A stretch of DNA of 64,000 bases, taken from assembly GCF_014206945.1 (NCBI RefSeq), contig NZ_JACHON010000004.1, positions 62,001 through 126,000 on the forward strand. Reading direction: 5' to 3'. The position numbers were made by a program, and so were the translations under genes. Of this stretch, positions 52,321 to 62,051 are shown in pieces. Origin of the DNA: Gracilibacillus halotolerans. GTDB taxonomy: Bacteria; Bacillota; Bacilli; Bacillales; Amphibacillaceae. The notes beneath the pieces were generated by a model, which saw only the letters and a program-made list of their open reading frames with translations, did not search any database and was not told the origin of the DNA. Every line of letters begins with the position of its first letter. Positions within the stretch are counted from its first letter, which is position 1.

Positions 52321-52385
52321 TGTCTCTCCTATTCGTTCAATGAGATTCTTTGATATAATGTAGAAAAACGACAATAGGAGAGACA
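52321..52385 (+). promoter_or_regulatory. 13-bp inverted repeat bracketing a promoter and masking a ribosome-binding site
   Basis: TGTCTCTCCTATT (52321-52333) and AATAGGAGAGACA (52373-52385) are perfect complements. The right arm contains the AGGAGAG Shine-Dalgarno of the next gene. Between them is a -10 TATAAT (52354-52359), giving a start site near 52366. RNA from this promoter would lack the left arm; read-through RNA would have both and could hide the site. Confidence 0.5.
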
Positions 52386-52393
52386 AAATTCTC

Positions 52394-53278
52394 ATGTTAG
52401 ACCAATTACAATATATGTTTCCCAATTTAGTTAAAGCAGAAAATGGAGCTACCATTAACCATAGTGATTACAAGTGGTTCGTCACAAAAGAAAACGACAT
52501 TGTTGGAATTCCAGCAGACGACATTACCCAACGCGAATTAGAGCTACTTACTATTTTGTTAACACCGTACAAAGCTAATCAACCTCCAATGACAGAGCAA
52601 GAAAAAGTATGGTCGGATATTTTATTTCACCAGCATATCCCTTCCAATTTGGAAGACCACCGCTATTACTTTGTTTATTTTTCCTTGTCGGACGAAACAG
52701 TCGATCCCGATAATTTCCGTGAAGCTATTTATGGGATCTTTTTCGAAAAGCCGCCGATTTTATGGGAGAACAATGAAGAAGGTGTCATTATTCAAGAAAT
52801 CAAAGGGGAGATAAATGAAGAAATCTCCTACACAGAGATAGCAGAAGTGTTGACTACTGACTTTTATATGGATGTGAAATTGTTTGTAGGTCCCGTTCTT
52901 CATAATATTAAAAAAGCTAGTACGTTCTATCAATGGATGAAAAATTGCTATCGGATGACAAGAAATTCAAAACAATCTGTTCTTTCTTATATTCAAAGCA
53001 TTCCCTATATCGTTTTACAACCCATTACAAAAGAGGAAAGATTGTTGCTTTGTGAATCTCTTCTACATGAAGTATCGGATGACGAGGAGCTACTTAAAAC
53101 GATTCAAATCTTTTTAGAATCCAATTCAAATACAACACTAGCCGCTAAGAAAATGTACATGCACCGTAATAGTTTGCAATACCGTGTAGATAAATTTATT
53201 GAAAAGACAGGTATCGATGTCAAACAGTTTGAAGGCGCTATTGCTGTATACCTATGTTTGATTATTGCAAACAATTAA
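52394..53278 (+). CDS. PucR/CdaR-type helix-turn-helix regulator (YxkF-like)
   Basis: 294 residues. The C-terminus is a PucR-type HTH_30 domain: LLKTIQIFLESNSNTTLAAKKMYMHRNSLQYRVDKFIEKTGID. The N-terminal ~220 residues are a GAF/diacid-type sensory region without a recognised ligand site. B. subtilis yxkF, a similar regulator, lies directly upstream of msmX; here it is upstream of a msmX homologue too. A terminator separates the two. Confidence 0.8.
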   Translation: MLDQLQYMFPNLVKAENGATINHSDYKWFVTKENDIVGIPADDITQRELELLTILLTPYKANQPPMTEQEKVWSDILFHQHIPSNLEDHRYYFVYFSLSDETVDPDNFREAIYGIFFEKPPILWENNEEGVIIQEIKGEINEEISYTEIAEVLTTDFYMDVKLFVGPVLHNIKKASTFYQWMKNCYRMTRNSKQSVLSYIQSIPYIVLQPITKEERLLLCESLLHEVSDDEELLKTIQIFLESNSNTTLAAKKMYMHRNSLQYRVDKFIEKTGIDVKQFEGAIAVYLCLIIANN

Positions 53279-53294
53279 CCGGACAGGTTATGTA

Positions 53295-53335
53295 AACGTG
53301 CACAAACAACCAGTGACTTTTTTGTGCACGTTTTC
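53295..53335 (+). terminator. Terminator of the PucR-type gene
   Basis: AACGTGCACAAA / TTTGTGCACGTT, a 12-bp stem with a loop that includes a T run, then TTCTATTT. Confidence 0.8.
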
Positions 53336-53377
53336 TATTTACCTTTTGAATTTATAATAGTACACTTAAATTACAGT

Positions 53378-53392
53378 TTGAAACGCTTTCAA
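53378..53392 (+). promoter_or_regulatory. Catabolite-responsive (cre)-like palindrome upstream of msmX
   Basis: TTGAAACGCTTTCAA is a palindrome whose right half fits the CcpA cre consensus; the left half has two mismatches. It lies between a -10-like TATAAT (53352-53357) and the start codon, where bound CcpA could block transcription. Confidence 0.3.
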
Positions 53393-53412
53393 TTTAAAGA
53401 GGGGGAATTAAG

Positions 53413-54513
53413 ATGGCAGAACTATCACTAAGAAATATTGATAAAGTATATGATAAAGCAGATGAAAAGGCAGTAGATAACTTTAATCTAGAGATTAAAG
53501 ACAAAGAATTTGTTGTTTTCGTTGGTCCTTCAGGTTGTGGTAAATCTACTACACTTCGTATGATTGCTGGACTTGAGGAAATCTCTGCAGGTGAATTTTA
53601 TATTGATGGTAAATTAATGAACGATGTAGCACCAAAAGATCGTGACATTGCGATGGTTTTCCAAAACTACGCACTATATCCACACATGAACGTATATGAT
53701 AACATGGCTTTTGGTTTAAAACTTCGTAAATTTAAAAAGGACGAAATTGATCGTCGTGTGAAAGATGCTGCTCGTATCCTAGGATTAGAGGCATACCTAG
53801 ACCGTAAGCCGAAAGCACTTTCTGGTGGTCAGCGTCAGCGTGTTGCTCTTGGACGTGCGATTGTACGTGACGCAAAAGTATTCTTAATGGATGAGCCGCT
53901 TTCTAACTTGGATGCAAAACTACGTGTTCAAATGCGTGCGGAAATTCAAAAGCTACACCACCGTCTACAGACAACAACAATTTATGTTACACACGACCAA
54001 ACAGAAGCGATGACGATGGCTACTCGTCTTGTTGTACTTAAAGATGGTCTTATCCAACAAGTAGGTGCACCTAAAGAAGTGTACGACAAACCTAACAATA
54101 TCTTTGTTGGTGGATTTATCGGATCACCTGCAATGAACTTCTTTAATGGTACATTAGAAGAAGGTAGTATCTCACTAGGTGAAACAAAAGTTGCTGTTCC
54201 AGAAGGAAAAATGAAAGTACTTCGTGAACAAGGTTATATCGGTAAAGAGGTAGTTCTAGGAGTGCGCCCAGAAGATATCCATGATGAACCAGTATTTTTA
54301 GATGCAAATCAAGGTTCAAGAATTACAGCTACGATCGAAGTTGCTGAGTTAATGGGTTCTGAGTCTTACCTATATTCAGAAGTAAATGGCCAAGACTTCG
54401 TTGCACGTGTAGATTCTCGTACAGATGTACAAGGCGGAGAAAAAATCGAACTTGCATTTGATATGAACAAGTGTCACTTCTTCGATATGGAAACAGAAGA
54501 GCGTATTAAATAA
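53413..54513 (+). CDS. msmX: Multi-sugar ABC importer ATPase (MsmX/UgpC family)
   Basis: 366 residues. ATPase domain with GPSGCGKST, LSGGQRQRV and VFLMDEP; C-terminal MOP/OB regulatory domain (about 240-366) with GVRPEDIHDEP. In B. subtilis MsmX energises several different sugar importers encoded elsewhere; the lack of permease or binding-protein genes here fits that shared role. GGGGGAA before the ATG. Confidence 0.93.
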   Translation: MAELSLRNIDKVYDKADEKAVDNFNLEIKDKEFVVFVGPSGCGKSTTLRMIAGLEEISAGEFYIDGKLMNDVAPKDRDIAMVFQNYALYPHMNVYDNMAFGLKLRKFKKDEIDRRVKDAARILGLEAYLDRKPKALSGGQRQRVALGRAIVRDAKVFLMDEPLSNLDAKLRVQMRAEIQKLHHRLQTTTIYVTHDQTEAMTMATRLVVLKDGLIQQVGAPKEVYDKPNNIFVGGFIGSPAMNFFNGTLEEGSISLGETKVAVPEGKMKVLREQGYIGKEVVLGVRPEDIHDEPVFLDANQGSRITATIEVAELMGSESYLYSEVNGQDFVARVDSRTDVQGGEKIELAFDMNKCHFFDMETEERIK

Positions 54514-54530
54514 TTATTGTCTAAAATATA

Positions 54531-54565
54531 GAGAGTACTTCGTCAATCGACGGAGTACTCTTTTT
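54531..54565 (+). terminator. Terminator of msmX
   Basis: AGAGTACTTCGTC / GACGGAGTACTCT with a 3-4 base loop followed by TTTTT. The next 54566-54781 shows no supported gene. Confidence 0.88.
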
Positions 54566-54781
54566 ACGCGTTAGACTAGTATGAATTTTTCACCATAGAA
54601 GTCCCTCAATGTCGTAAAAAATTAGGATAAATAGAGTGTTGGCCAGAAAGACGTTGCCACCGTATGTGATGTTATTAGCCTTTCTACGGATTTGTATAAA
54701 TTCAATGAATGCGAACGCCTGCACATGGCTTATCGCTAGCCAAGTTTTCTTTATGTCGGCTGTATCAATGAGATTCATGTA

Positions 54782-55030
54782 TTACATTCGTTCTTGTACT
54801 ACAATCTCTTCATCATAATTACAAATAGAGCAAACTGCTAAATGGATACATTGCTTTTTATTAGATGAGTCCGCAATTCCGTCTATTAATTTAGCGTCTT
54901 CCGCTTCTATATACGGTGCGTAATCACCATGATAATCCACTGCTTTTCCTGCATCCATCATAATATTTTCACAAGCTGGACAATGCTTATTTAATTCTTC
55001 CATTCCGTTACACAAATAACAAATCGTCAT
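54782..55030 (-). CDS. Small zinc-ribbon-like cysteine protein
   Basis: 82 residues from the ATG 55030, nine bases after AGGGGG. Cysteines come in pairs CYLC, CPAC and CSIC plus CIHLAVC, as in treble-clef or zinc-ribbon folds. Middle part is acidic (YAPYIEAEDAKLIDGIAD). Family not recognised with confidence. Confidence 0.72.
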   Translation of the reverse strand: MTICYLCNGMEELNKHCPACENIMMDAGKAVDYHGDYAPYIEAEDAKLIDGIADSSNKKQCIHLAVCSICNYDEEIVVQERM

Positions 55031-55103
55031 TGTTTGTTTCCCCCTAGTTGTTATTCGATTCATCCTAGTTTTTGGGGAATCATATTAAATTATTCTTTAT
55101 TAT

Positions 55104-55145
55104 TAAAAAACTGTCAGGGATAAGTCTCTTTTCCCCTGACAGTTC
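55104..55145 (-). terminator. Terminator of the SASP gene
   Basis: Minus strand: AACTGTCAGGG / CCCTGACAGTT around a ~16-base loop, then TTTT. Confidence 0.82.
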
Positions 55146-55164
55146 TTATTATAATTAGTTTATA

Positions 55165-55374
55165 TTATTGTTGTTGTTGAGAACCGCTGAATTGTTGTTC
55201 AGACATTTGTACTAGACGTTTTGTAATTTCGCCACCAACAGAACCGTTAGCGCGAGATGTTGAATCTGCACCTAAATTTACTCCAAATTCTTGTGCAATT
55301 TCAGTTTTCATTTGATCAAGTGCTTGCTCTACTCCTGGCACTAGTAATTGGTTGGAATTATTGTTGCTTGCCAC
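55165..55374 (-). CDS. Alpha/beta-type small acid-soluble spore protein (SASP)
   Basis: 69 residues from a GTG (55374), eight bases after GGAGG. Coats and protects spore DNA. The GPR protease cleavage region [21 protein letters not shown] and the DNA-binding block [14 protein letters not shown] are present; ends QQQQ. B. subtilis sspB lies in the nearby yhe cluster, so this may be its counterpart, but alpha/beta paralogues are hard to tell apart. Confidence 0.93.
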   Translation of the reverse strand: MASNNNSNQLLVPGVEQALDQMKTEIAQEFGVNLGADSTSRANGSVGGEITKRLVQMSEQQFSGSQQQQ

Positions 55375-55461
55375 TATGATCACCTCCTGTACACACTATT
55401 GTGGACAGAAAGACAATCTATATGCAATTTTAATATTAGTAAATTCTAACATCTATCTAGA

Positions 55462-56847
55462 TTACTTTGGATAAGTCATTTCTTCAGGCTTAATCCATTC
55501 ATCAAATTGTTCTTCTGTTAATAAACCTAATTCAACAGCAGTTTCCTTCAACGTCTTGTTATCTTCATACGCTTTTTTAGCTATTTTAGCCGCATTTTCG
55601 TAGCCAATATGCGGGTTTAATGCAGTAACTAGCATCAGTGAATCCGTTAGATTCTTCTCAATTTGCTCATGATTCGGCTCAATACCTACTGCACAACGAT
55701 CGTTAAACGACACCATACTATCCGCAAGTAGTTGTGCGGACTGTAAGAAGTTATAAGCAATTACTGGTTTGTAAACATTTAGTTCGAAATTACCTTGACT
55801 TGCCGCAAATCCAATCGCCGCATCATTCCCCATAACTTGTGTAACAACCATTGTAATGGCTTCACTCTGTGTCGGGTTTACTTTACCTGGCATAATCGAA
55901 CTACCTGGTTCATTTGCTGGGATTGTAATTTCTCCAATTCCACAACGTGGACCACTTGCAAGCCATCGAACATCATTCGCAATTTTCATTAAATCGGCAG
56001 CAAGACCTTTCAGGGCACCATGAGAATAAACCAATTCATCGTGACTTGTTAAGGCATGAAATTTATTTTGTGCCGAAACAAACTCTTTCCCAGTGTACTC
56101 ACTTATCTTTGCGGAAACACGTTCTGATAATTCTGGATGAGCGTTTAATCCAGTTCCCACGGCTGTTCCACCAATAGCAAGTTCTCTAATGTATGGAATA
56201 CTATCTTTTATCATTGCCTCCGATTTTTCAAGCATGCGGTGCCAACCACTAATTTCTTGTCCTAACGTTAATGGTGTAGCATCTTGGAGGTGTGTACGAC
56301 CTATTTTAACGATATCCTGAAACGCTTCCATTTTTTCTTTAAATGTAGCTTTTAAACGTTGCAATGCAGGTAATACAGCATCTTCTAATTTAAGCAATGC
56401 TGCAATGTGCAACGCTGTTGGATATGTATCATTAGAACTCTGTGATTGGTTGACATCGTCATTCGGATGAAGACGAACATCACTACCCTTTTCCTCTAAA
56501 TATTGATTCCCAACATATGCAATTACTTCGTTAACATTCATATTGGATTGTGTACCGCTCCCAGTTTGCCATACAACTAATGGGAAGTGTTCGAATAGTT
56601 CTCCTGCGATAATTTTATCCGCTGCGTAGAGAATCGCATCCTTTTTTTCTTCTTCCATTTTTCCAAGTTCGTAATTTACAATAGCAACACTTCTTTTTAG
56701 TATCGCAAACGCTTCAATAATTTCTAACGGCATTTTTTCATTACCGATTGGGAAATTCTCTTTACTACGTTGGGTTTGTGCTCCCCAATACTTATCTTTT
56801 GCTACTTTAATCTCACCTATTGTATCTCTCTCAATACGATAATCCAC
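55462..56847 (-). CDS. fumC: Class II fumarate hydratase FumC
   Basis: 461 residues. Interconverts fumarate and malate in the TCA cycle. Signature [15 protein letters not shown]; also [30 protein letters not shown] and [20 protein letters not shown] start (56847), chosen because homologues begin xYRIERDTxGE and GGGAG lies eight bases upstream. Confidence 0.96.
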   Translation of the reverse strand: MDYRIERDTIGEIKVAKDKYWGAQTQRSKENFPIGNEKMPLEIIEAFAILKRSVAIVNYELGKMEEEKKDAILYAADKIIAGELFEHFPLVVWQTGSGTQSNMNVNEVIAYVGNQYLEEKGSDVRLHPNDDVNQSQSSNDTYPTALHIAALLKLEDAVLPALQRLKATFKEKMEAFQDIVKIGRTHLQDATPLTLGQEISGWHRMLEKSEAMIKDSIPYIRELAIGGTAVGTGLNAHPELSERVSAKISEYTGKEFVSAQNKFHALTSHDELVYSHGALKGLAADLMKIANDVRWLASGPRCGIGEITIPANEPGSSIMPGKVNPTQSEAITMVVTQVMGNDAAIGFAASQGNFELNVYKPVIAYNFLQSAQLLADSMVSFNDRCAVGIEPNHEQIEKNLTDSLMLVTALNPHIGYENAAKIAKKAYEDNKTLKETAVELGLLTEEQFDEWIKPEEMTYPK

Positions 56848-56943
56848 TTGCCTCTCTCCCTTGTCCCTTATTGATTTCATTTCACTCTATATTGTAGCAA
56901 AAAAAAGGGAGCATGTAGATTAAAATATACTTTCACTTTATGT

Positions 56944-56987
56944 AAAAAAGGAAATTGGCTAACGTTGAATAACTACGATAGCCTTCC
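56944..56987 (-). terminator. Terminator of yabG
   Basis: Minus strand: GGAAGGCTA / TAGCCAATTTCC with an internal bulge and a long loop, then TTTTTTAC. Confidence 0.6.
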
Positions 56988-56995
56988 CTACTTTA

Positions 56996-57856
56996 TTATT
57001 TATTTTCCATGTATGGAATGCCCGTACGATATAATCCTCTCGTTTCCATTCCACCTAATCCCTTTTCCCCTGTAAAGGTATTGCTAATTACGTCATAAAC
57101 ATTAATTTTATCCATAAATGATGTATATGCGATTTTTGCTACAACGTATACTGGATCAAGAGCGTGAATGTTAATGCGCTCAGGTGAACTAGCAAAATTG
57201 GCGCCTGCACGTATTAAGGACTCAAAATGAGATTGGCAGGCACCAGCAAAAATAACTAGTTGATCCAGATGTGAAGTATGAGTTCGCGCGATTCGGACCG
57301 CTTCAGCAAAAAAACGCGAATTTCGATAAGCCTTTATATCTCTTTTCTCTCCCTTTGATTCAGAATAAGAGTCGTGACCAGTAATAACAAGTACATCAGG
57401 CTTGATTTTTTCAAGCAATTCACTCATATGAAGTGGAACTTCATGTTCTTCCATATATACTCCGTGAACTTGTAAACCTAGCTTTTTATACAACTCAATA
57501 CACTTTTTTAAATAAAGTCGATCACCGTCAATATGAAGGACTTTTACTGGTATTTGGAATCTTTGTACATTTCTCGGCAAGTCTTTTTTATCCTCCATGT
57601 TTTTCTTGTTTTTCATTAATTGGTAATCTTGGCGAAACAATCGATAGGAATATTCTTCCTTCTCCTTCATTTCTTCTTCGCGCTTTCGTAAATCATCGTC
57701 CCCTAATACACGTAAATCGTCTGGAGGTGCATCTGCTTCTAATCGTAAATCCTCGCCATGTAAAACTACTTGATTATTTATAATTCCTTTTATTCGAAAT
57801 ACAATATCATGTTCATAAGAGTACCTTGTAACTAGCATACCTGTAGAAAGCTTCAT
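56996..57856 (-). CDS. yabG: Sporulation-specific protease YabG
   Basis: 286 residues from the ATG 57856 (MKLSTGMLVTRYSY), eight bases after GGAG; B. subtilis YabG starts at the equivalent residue. Processes spore-coat proteins such as SafA and SpoIVA late in sporulation and promotes their cross-linking. Conserved: KVLHIDGDRLYLKKC, DVLVITGHDSYSESKG, VIFAGACQSHFESLIRAGAN (catalytic His/Cys region) and EKGLGGMETRG. Confidence 0.95.
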   Translation of the reverse strand: MKLSTGMLVTRYSYEHDIVFRIKGIINNQVVLHGEDLRLEADAPPDDLRVLGDDDLRKREEEMKEKEEYSYRLFRQDYQLMKNKKNMEDKKDLPRNVQRFQIPVKVLHIDGDRLYLKKCIELYKKLGLQVHGVYMEEHEVPLHMSELLEKIKPDVLVITGHDSYSESKGEKRDIKAYRNSRFFAEAVRIARTHTSHLDQLVIFAGACQSHFESLIRAGANFASSPERINIHALDPVYVVAKIAYTSFMDKINVYDVISNTFTGEKGLGGMETRGLYRTGIPYMENK

Positions 57857-58072
57857 TCCTATCACTCCAATGTCAAACAAAGTTCCTGTGTTATAACCTA
57901 TGTTCTCTAGTCCTTTATTGTGAAAATGGTTGAAAATATTCTCAATTTTCAAAAATAAATGAGAATGTAATAGTCAAGGGATAGCCTATAAAAAAAGTGG
58001 AGATAGTATAGAGGATGATGCTTCCTTGGTAAATAGTATAAAACGTTCTCAAAATGTCCATATTTGGTTTGC

Positions 58073-58128
58073 TTGACAAAGGTCGACAGTGTGTATTTAT
58101 AATAGATATGAGCTTAAAATTATTATAT
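58073..58128 (+). promoter_or_regulatory. SigA promoter with PerR box for ahpCF
   Basis: -35 TTGACA (58073-58078) and -10 TATAAT (58098-58103, 19-base spacer; TTTATA gives 17). TTAAAATTATTATAT (58114-58128) matches the PerR consensus at 12 of 14 fixed positions and lies at the expected start site. Derepression by peroxide is the known behaviour of ahpCF. The rest of 57857-58209 shows nothing else. Confidence 0.7.
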
Positions 58129-58209
58129 TCTTATTCGGATTCCAATATGGGAGAACAATGAGGATATAATAAAAAAAATATTCAACTATCTTAAGGAGGA
58201 CGATCTTAC

Positions 58210-58773
58210 ATGTCTTTAGTAGGAAAAGAAGTACTACCTTTTAAAGCGCAAGCATTTCAGCAAGGGGATTTTCTAGAAGTAACAGAGGAAAATTTTAAAG
58301 GTCAATGGAGCGTTGTTTGCTTCTATCCAGCAGATTTCACGTTCGTATGTCCTACAGAATTGGAAGATTTGCAAGCTTATTACGGAGAACTTAAAGAATT
58401 AGGTGTTGAGGTGTATTCTGTATCTACTGATACACACTTTACTCATAAAGCATGGCATGAACATTCTCCTGCCATTGGGAAGATTGAATATATTATGATC
58501 GGTGACCCTTCTCAAACAATTTCACGTAACTTTGAAGTTCTTAGAGAAGAAGAAGGTTTAGCGGATCGCGGTACATTTATTATTGATCCAGATGGAATCA
58601 TCCAAGCTGTTGAAATTAACGCTGATGGAATTGGCCGTGATGCAAGTACGTTAATTAACAAAATCAAAGCTGCACAGTACGTGCGTAATAATCCAGGTGA
58701 AGTTTGTCCAGCTAAATGGGAAGAAGGCGAAGATACTTTAAAACCTAGCTTAGACCTAGTAGGTAAAATTTAA
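58210..58773 (+). CDS. ahpC: Alkyl hydroperoxide reductase AhpC (typical 2-Cys peroxiredoxin)
   Basis: 187 residues. Reduces H2O2, organic peroxides and peroxynitrite. Peroxidatic Cys47 in [15 protein letters not shown]; resolving Cys near 166 in [18 protein letters not shown] before the ATG. First gene of ahpCF, 14 bases before ahpF. Confidence 0.97.
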   Translation: MSLVGKEVLPFKAQAFQQGDFLEVTEENFKGQWSVVCFYPADFTFVCPTELEDLQAYYGELKELGVEVYSVSTDTHFTHKAWHEHSPAIGKIEYIMIGDPSQTISRNFEVLREEEGLADRGTFIIDPDGIIQAVEINADGIGRDASTLINKIKAAQYVRNNPGEVCPAKWEEGEDTLKPSLDLVGKI

Positions 58774-58787
58774 GGGGAAGATATTAA

Positions 58788-60314
58788 ATGCTAGATAAAG
58801 ATATTAAAGCACAATTAAATGAATACTTGAAGCTACTAGAAAATGATATTGTCATCAAAGTAAATTCTGGTTCAGACAATTCTTCTAAAGAATTGTCTGA
58901 CTTTGTTACAGAGATTGCTGATATGAGTGATAGAATCACAGTAGAAAAAGCAGACCTTCCAAGAGTGCCAAGCTTTAGTCTTAACCGAAAAGGTGAAGAC
59001 AATGGAGTCATTTTCGCTGGGGTTCCGTTAGGTCATGAGTTCACTTCTTTTGTACTTGCTCTATTACAAGTAAGTGGACGCCCACCTAAAGTAGAAGAGA
59101 GTACGATTAAACAAATTAAGAAGCTTGAGGGGACGTATCATTTCGAAACATATGTAAGTTTGACTTGTCAGAATTGCCCTGATGTTGTACAAGCACTTAA
59201 TTTGATGAGTGTTGTAAATCCTAATATTACTCATACAATGGTCGACGGTGCAGTATTTAAAGAGGAAGTAGAAGCAAAAGATATTATGGCAGTTCCAAGC
59301 ATCTATCTAAACGGAGAGCCATTCTTGAATGGCCGTCAAACACTTGATAGTATCCTTCAAGAATTAGGTAGCTCTGTAGATATGTCAGAACTAGAAGAAA
59401 AAGACCCATTTGATGTACTAGTTGTTGGTGGAGGTCCAGCTGGTGCAAGTGCAGCTATTTATGCCGCTAGAAAAGGTATTCGTACTGGAATTATTGCGGA
59501 CCGTTTTGGTGGACAAGTCCAAGATACACTTGGAATTGAGAACTTCATTACAACAAAGTATACAGAAGGTCCTAAGTTAGTTGCTAGCATGGAAGAACAT
59601 GTTAGAGACTACGACATCGATATTATGAATAATCAAACAGCAAAGTCGTTAGCTAAAAAAGACCTTTTTGAGGTTGAATTAGAAAGCGGCGCTGTAATTA
59701 AAGGTAAATCTGTTATTCTATCTACTGGTGCACGCTGGCGTGAAATTGGTGTACCTGGTGAAAAAGAATTCAAAAACAAAGGGGTAGCATACTGTCCACA
59801 CTGTGACGGACCAATTTTTGAAGGGAAAGACGTTGCAGTTATCGGTGGAGGTAACTCTGGAGTAGAAGCAGCTATTGATTTGGCTGGTATTGTGAAACAT
59901 GTAACAGTACTTGAATTCTTACCTGAACTAAAAGCTGATGCTGTTCTACAGGAAAGATTACGTAGTCTACCTAACGTAACTGTAATTACAAATGTAGCAA
60001 CAGAAGAAATTTACGGAAGCGACAAAGTAGAAGGTATCCGCTATAAAGATCGCGATACTGGCGAATCTCACGAGATCGCACTTCAAGGTGTATTTGTTCA
60101 AATCGGCCTAGTTCCAAACACAGAGTGGCTAAAGGAAACAGTTGAAATGAATAAATTTGGTGAAATTATCGTAGACGAGCACAATATGACAAGTGTACCT
60201 GGTGTATTTGCAGCAGGTGACTGTACAAATAGTGCCTACAAACAAATTATAATTTCAATGGGGTCAGGTGCAACTGCATCATTAGGAGCATTTGATTACC
60301 TAATTAGAAATTAG
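58788..60314 (+). CDS. ahpF: Alkyl hydroperoxide reductase subunit F (AhpF)
   Basis: 508 residues. NADH-dependent disulfide reductase that regenerates AhpC. N-terminal double thioredoxin-like domain with CQNC (about 129-132), FAD site [24 protein letters not shown] site [18 protein letters not shown] and redox CPHC (about 342-345). C-terminal [18 protein letters not shown]. Complete. Confidence 0.97.
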   Translation: MLDKDIKAQLNEYLKLLENDIVIKVNSGSDNSSKELSDFVTEIADMSDRITVEKADLPRVPSFSLNRKGEDNGVIFAGVPLGHEFTSFVLALLQVSGRPPKVEESTIKQIKKLEGTYHFETYVSLTCQNCPDVVQALNLMSVVNPNITHTMVDGAVFKEEVEAKDIMAVPSIYLNGEPFLNGRQTLDSILQELGSSVDMSELEEKDPFDVLVVGGGPAGASAAIYAARKGIRTGIIADRFGGQVQDTLGIENFITTKYTEGPKLVASMEEHVRDYDIDIMNNQTAKSLAKKDLFEVELESGAVIKGKSVILSTGARWREIGVPGEKEFKNKGVAYCPHCDGPIFEGKDVAVIGGGNSGVEAAIDLAGIVKHVTVLEFLPELKADAVLQERLRSLPNVTVITNVATEEIYGSDKVEGIRYKDRDTGESHEIALQGVFVQIGLVPNTEWLKETVEMNKFGEIIVDEHNMTSVPGVFAAGDCTNSAYKQIIISMGSGATASLGAFDYLIRN

Positions 60315-60316
60315 CT

Positions 60317-60358
60317 AGAAAAAAGAGGTTAGGGATCTTATCCCCAACCTCTTTTTTG
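60317..60358. terminator. Bidirectional terminator after ahpF
   Basis: AAAAAAGAGGTTAGGG / CCCCAACCTCTTTTTT, one internal mismatch, loop ATCTTAT. Serves ahpF and the converging lipoprotein gene. Confidence 0.88.
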
Positions 60359-60383
60359 CGTCCAAATCTATTGGAGGCTTGCT

Positions 60384-61250
60384 TTATTCATTAAATAACC
60401 CAAAAAACTCTTCTAAAGTAAGTTGCTGTTTATAAATCTCCGTTGCTAATTCTTTTCCAACATAACGCAAATGCCATGGTTCATAGTTATACCCTGTAAT
60501 GTTTTCTTTCCCATCTGGATAGCGAATAATAAACCCTGCGCGATGAGCATTTTCATCTAACCATTGTCCTTCATCCGTATCAATAAAGGAGGGCTCTAAA
60601 ACAGAAACGCGTTGACTAGATGCAACATCCATAGCTAATCCTGTTTGATGCTCACTAGTACCTGGTTTTGCTGAGTATTGATTCGCATGCTCTTCCCCAT
60701 TTTTTTCTACACTATTATTGTAGATAACTTCTTGGCGATTATAAGACCTGTAGCCTGAAACAGCTACTAGCTCTATTCCCTCTTTCTCCGCGATTGCGAA
60801 TAACTCTTCAAGGGCGTGTGCAGCCTCTTGTCTCATCTGACGTTTAGGATCTCCTTCACCTGCATGAAATTCGACATCTGGTTCGACTAAGTCAGGTGGT
60901 TCATATCCTTCTGGAAGTCTTCGCTCTTTATTCACAATAACCTCTATACTCTCTGGATTCGGTACAATAACAAGTCCGTTTTCATCACGTTGTAAAACTG
61001 TCTCGATTGCCTCTTCCTCTGTTTCCTCTTTGTTCGTGTCTGTTTCTTCTCGAGAAACTTCATTGTTTTCGTCTTGTTCTACTTCTCTATTTAATGTTTC
61101 TTCATTGTTTACTGATTCTTCGATTTGTTGGTTTTCTTGTTCGTTGTTACTATTGGAATTCCAATCTATTCCTAATTGTTCGCAACCAGCTATGAGCACT
61201 ACAAAAATAAAGCTTCCGCTAATTAGCCATTTTTTATTACGATTTAACAT
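60384..61250 (-). CDS. VanY-type D-alanyl-D-alanine carboxypeptidase lipoprotein (M15B)
   Basis: 288 residues. Lipoprotein signal with lipobox IAGC (Cys23), an acidic Asn/Glu-rich linker (about 30-85), then the M15B domain: VSGYRSYNRQEVIY, TSEHQTGLAMDVAS (zinc His and Asp), WLDENAHRAGFIIRYP and YEPWHLRYVG (zinc His). Trims D-Ala from peptidoglycan stems outside the membrane. Not a resistance cluster: no vanA/H/X neighbours. Resembles B. subtilis YodJ. Confidence 0.9.
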   Translation of the reverse strand: MLNRNKKWLISGSFIFVVLIAGCEQLGIDWNSNSNNEQENQQIEESVNNEETLNREVEQDENNEVSREETDTNKEETEEEAIETVLQRDENGLVIVPNPESIEVIVNKERRLPEGYEPPDLVEPDVEFHAGEGDPKRQMRQEAAHALEELFAIAEKEGIELVAVSGYRSYNRQEVIYNNSVEKNGEEHANQYSAKPGTSEHQTGLAMDVASSQRVSVLEPSFIDTDEGQWLDENAHRAGFIIRYPDGKENITGYNYEPWHLRYVGKELATEIYKQQLTLEEFFGLFNE

Positions 61251-61341
61251 GTATTAATTCCACCTTTAAATATCTTGTTGTTTATACAGTAGATGTTATA
61301 TTCCATTCAAATAGAACGGGCTCTATTAATTTTTCATAAAT

Positions 61342-61356
61342 AGAATGTGACATTCT
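61342..61356. promoter_or_regulatory. Perfect 7-1-7 palindrome upstream of the VanY-type gene
   Basis: AGAATGT-G-ACATTCT, about 92 bases before the start codon. Operator-like, no known factor recognised. Nothing else is seen in 61251-61436. Confidence 0.3.
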
Positions 61357-61436
61357 TAACTATATCATAACAAAAGGTCATATTGTGTAAAATAATTTTC
61401 CAATCAATTTAACTATTATAGTATTTTTGGAAAAAG

Positions 61437-61484
61437 AAAACACCCACCTCTCATCTATGTAGATAATAAAGGTGGGTGTTTTGC
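61437..61484. terminator. Terminator of the IDEAL-domain gene (two-way)
   Basis: AAAACACCCACCT / AGGTGGGTGTTTT, a 13-bp perfect stem with a 20-base loop and T runs on both strands. Confidence 0.82.
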
Positions 61485-61545
61485 TATTTGTCCATGAAGT
61501 TCATATACAATCATCAAGGAGTGATATTTATCAAATTGTTTTATT

Positions 61546-61794
61546 TCACTTAGAGTCATTTATATACGTAACGTAAATCTTACTTAATTGAATAAAGGCT
61601 TCTTTATCTTTTTTATCTAATGCATCATCAATTAGTTGTTGCAAGCGTGCCTTATTCCATTCATATTTCAATTCATCTAATACTAATTTAGAAGCCAATT
61701 TCATCTCAAATGTGATCTCTTTCCTCGCATGTATTACAGGGTGGAAATTATACACAAAGTTTCTTAGTCGATAAATCGTTTTCTCTTTTTTCAT
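61546..61794 (-). CDS. IDEAL-domain small protein
   Basis: 82 residues from the ATG 61794, eight bases after GGAGG. The C-terminal ~45 residues form an IDEAL domain (LQQLIDDALDKKDKEAFIQL then SKIY). The N-terminal part is basic with FEMKLASKLVLDELKYEWNK. IDEAL domains are short helical modules found at the ends of Bacillus regulatory proteins and in stand-alone genes; the partner is unknown. Confidence 0.8.
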   Translation of the reverse strand: MKKEKTIYRLRNFVYNFHPVIHARKEITFEMKLASKLVLDELKYEWNKARLQQLIDDALDKKDKEAFIQLSKIYVTYINDSK

Positions 61795-62051
61795 GTTGCA
61801 CGCCTCCTTCATTTTACTATATGCACGGTTGTTCAATGTGTGATAAGTTATTATTCTATTCCCACCACTTTATCACTGTAAACGTATGAATAATCGTTCG
61901 TTAGTAGACAAGGCTTCTCGTTCTTTGATAAGCTTGATATACTTATTTCCTATTTTAAAATTTAGTGAAAGAATTTATATCTTTGTGTTAAACTAAAATG
62001 TCTAAACGAGCTTTGGTGACGATAATGAAATATATGTAATGGAGGTGCGTA

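Noticed and set aside
54566-54818. Overlapping 60-62 codon frames on both strands after msmX
   Set aside because: The plus-strand one runs into the antisense of the cysteine-rich gene and neither has a ribosome-binding site; no protein family recognised.
60384-61250. Vancomycin-resistance (vanY) gene
   Set aside because: Only the peptidase fold is shared; no vanR/S/H/A/X genes are near, and such M15B lipoproteins are ordinary cell-wall enzymes in Bacillaceae.
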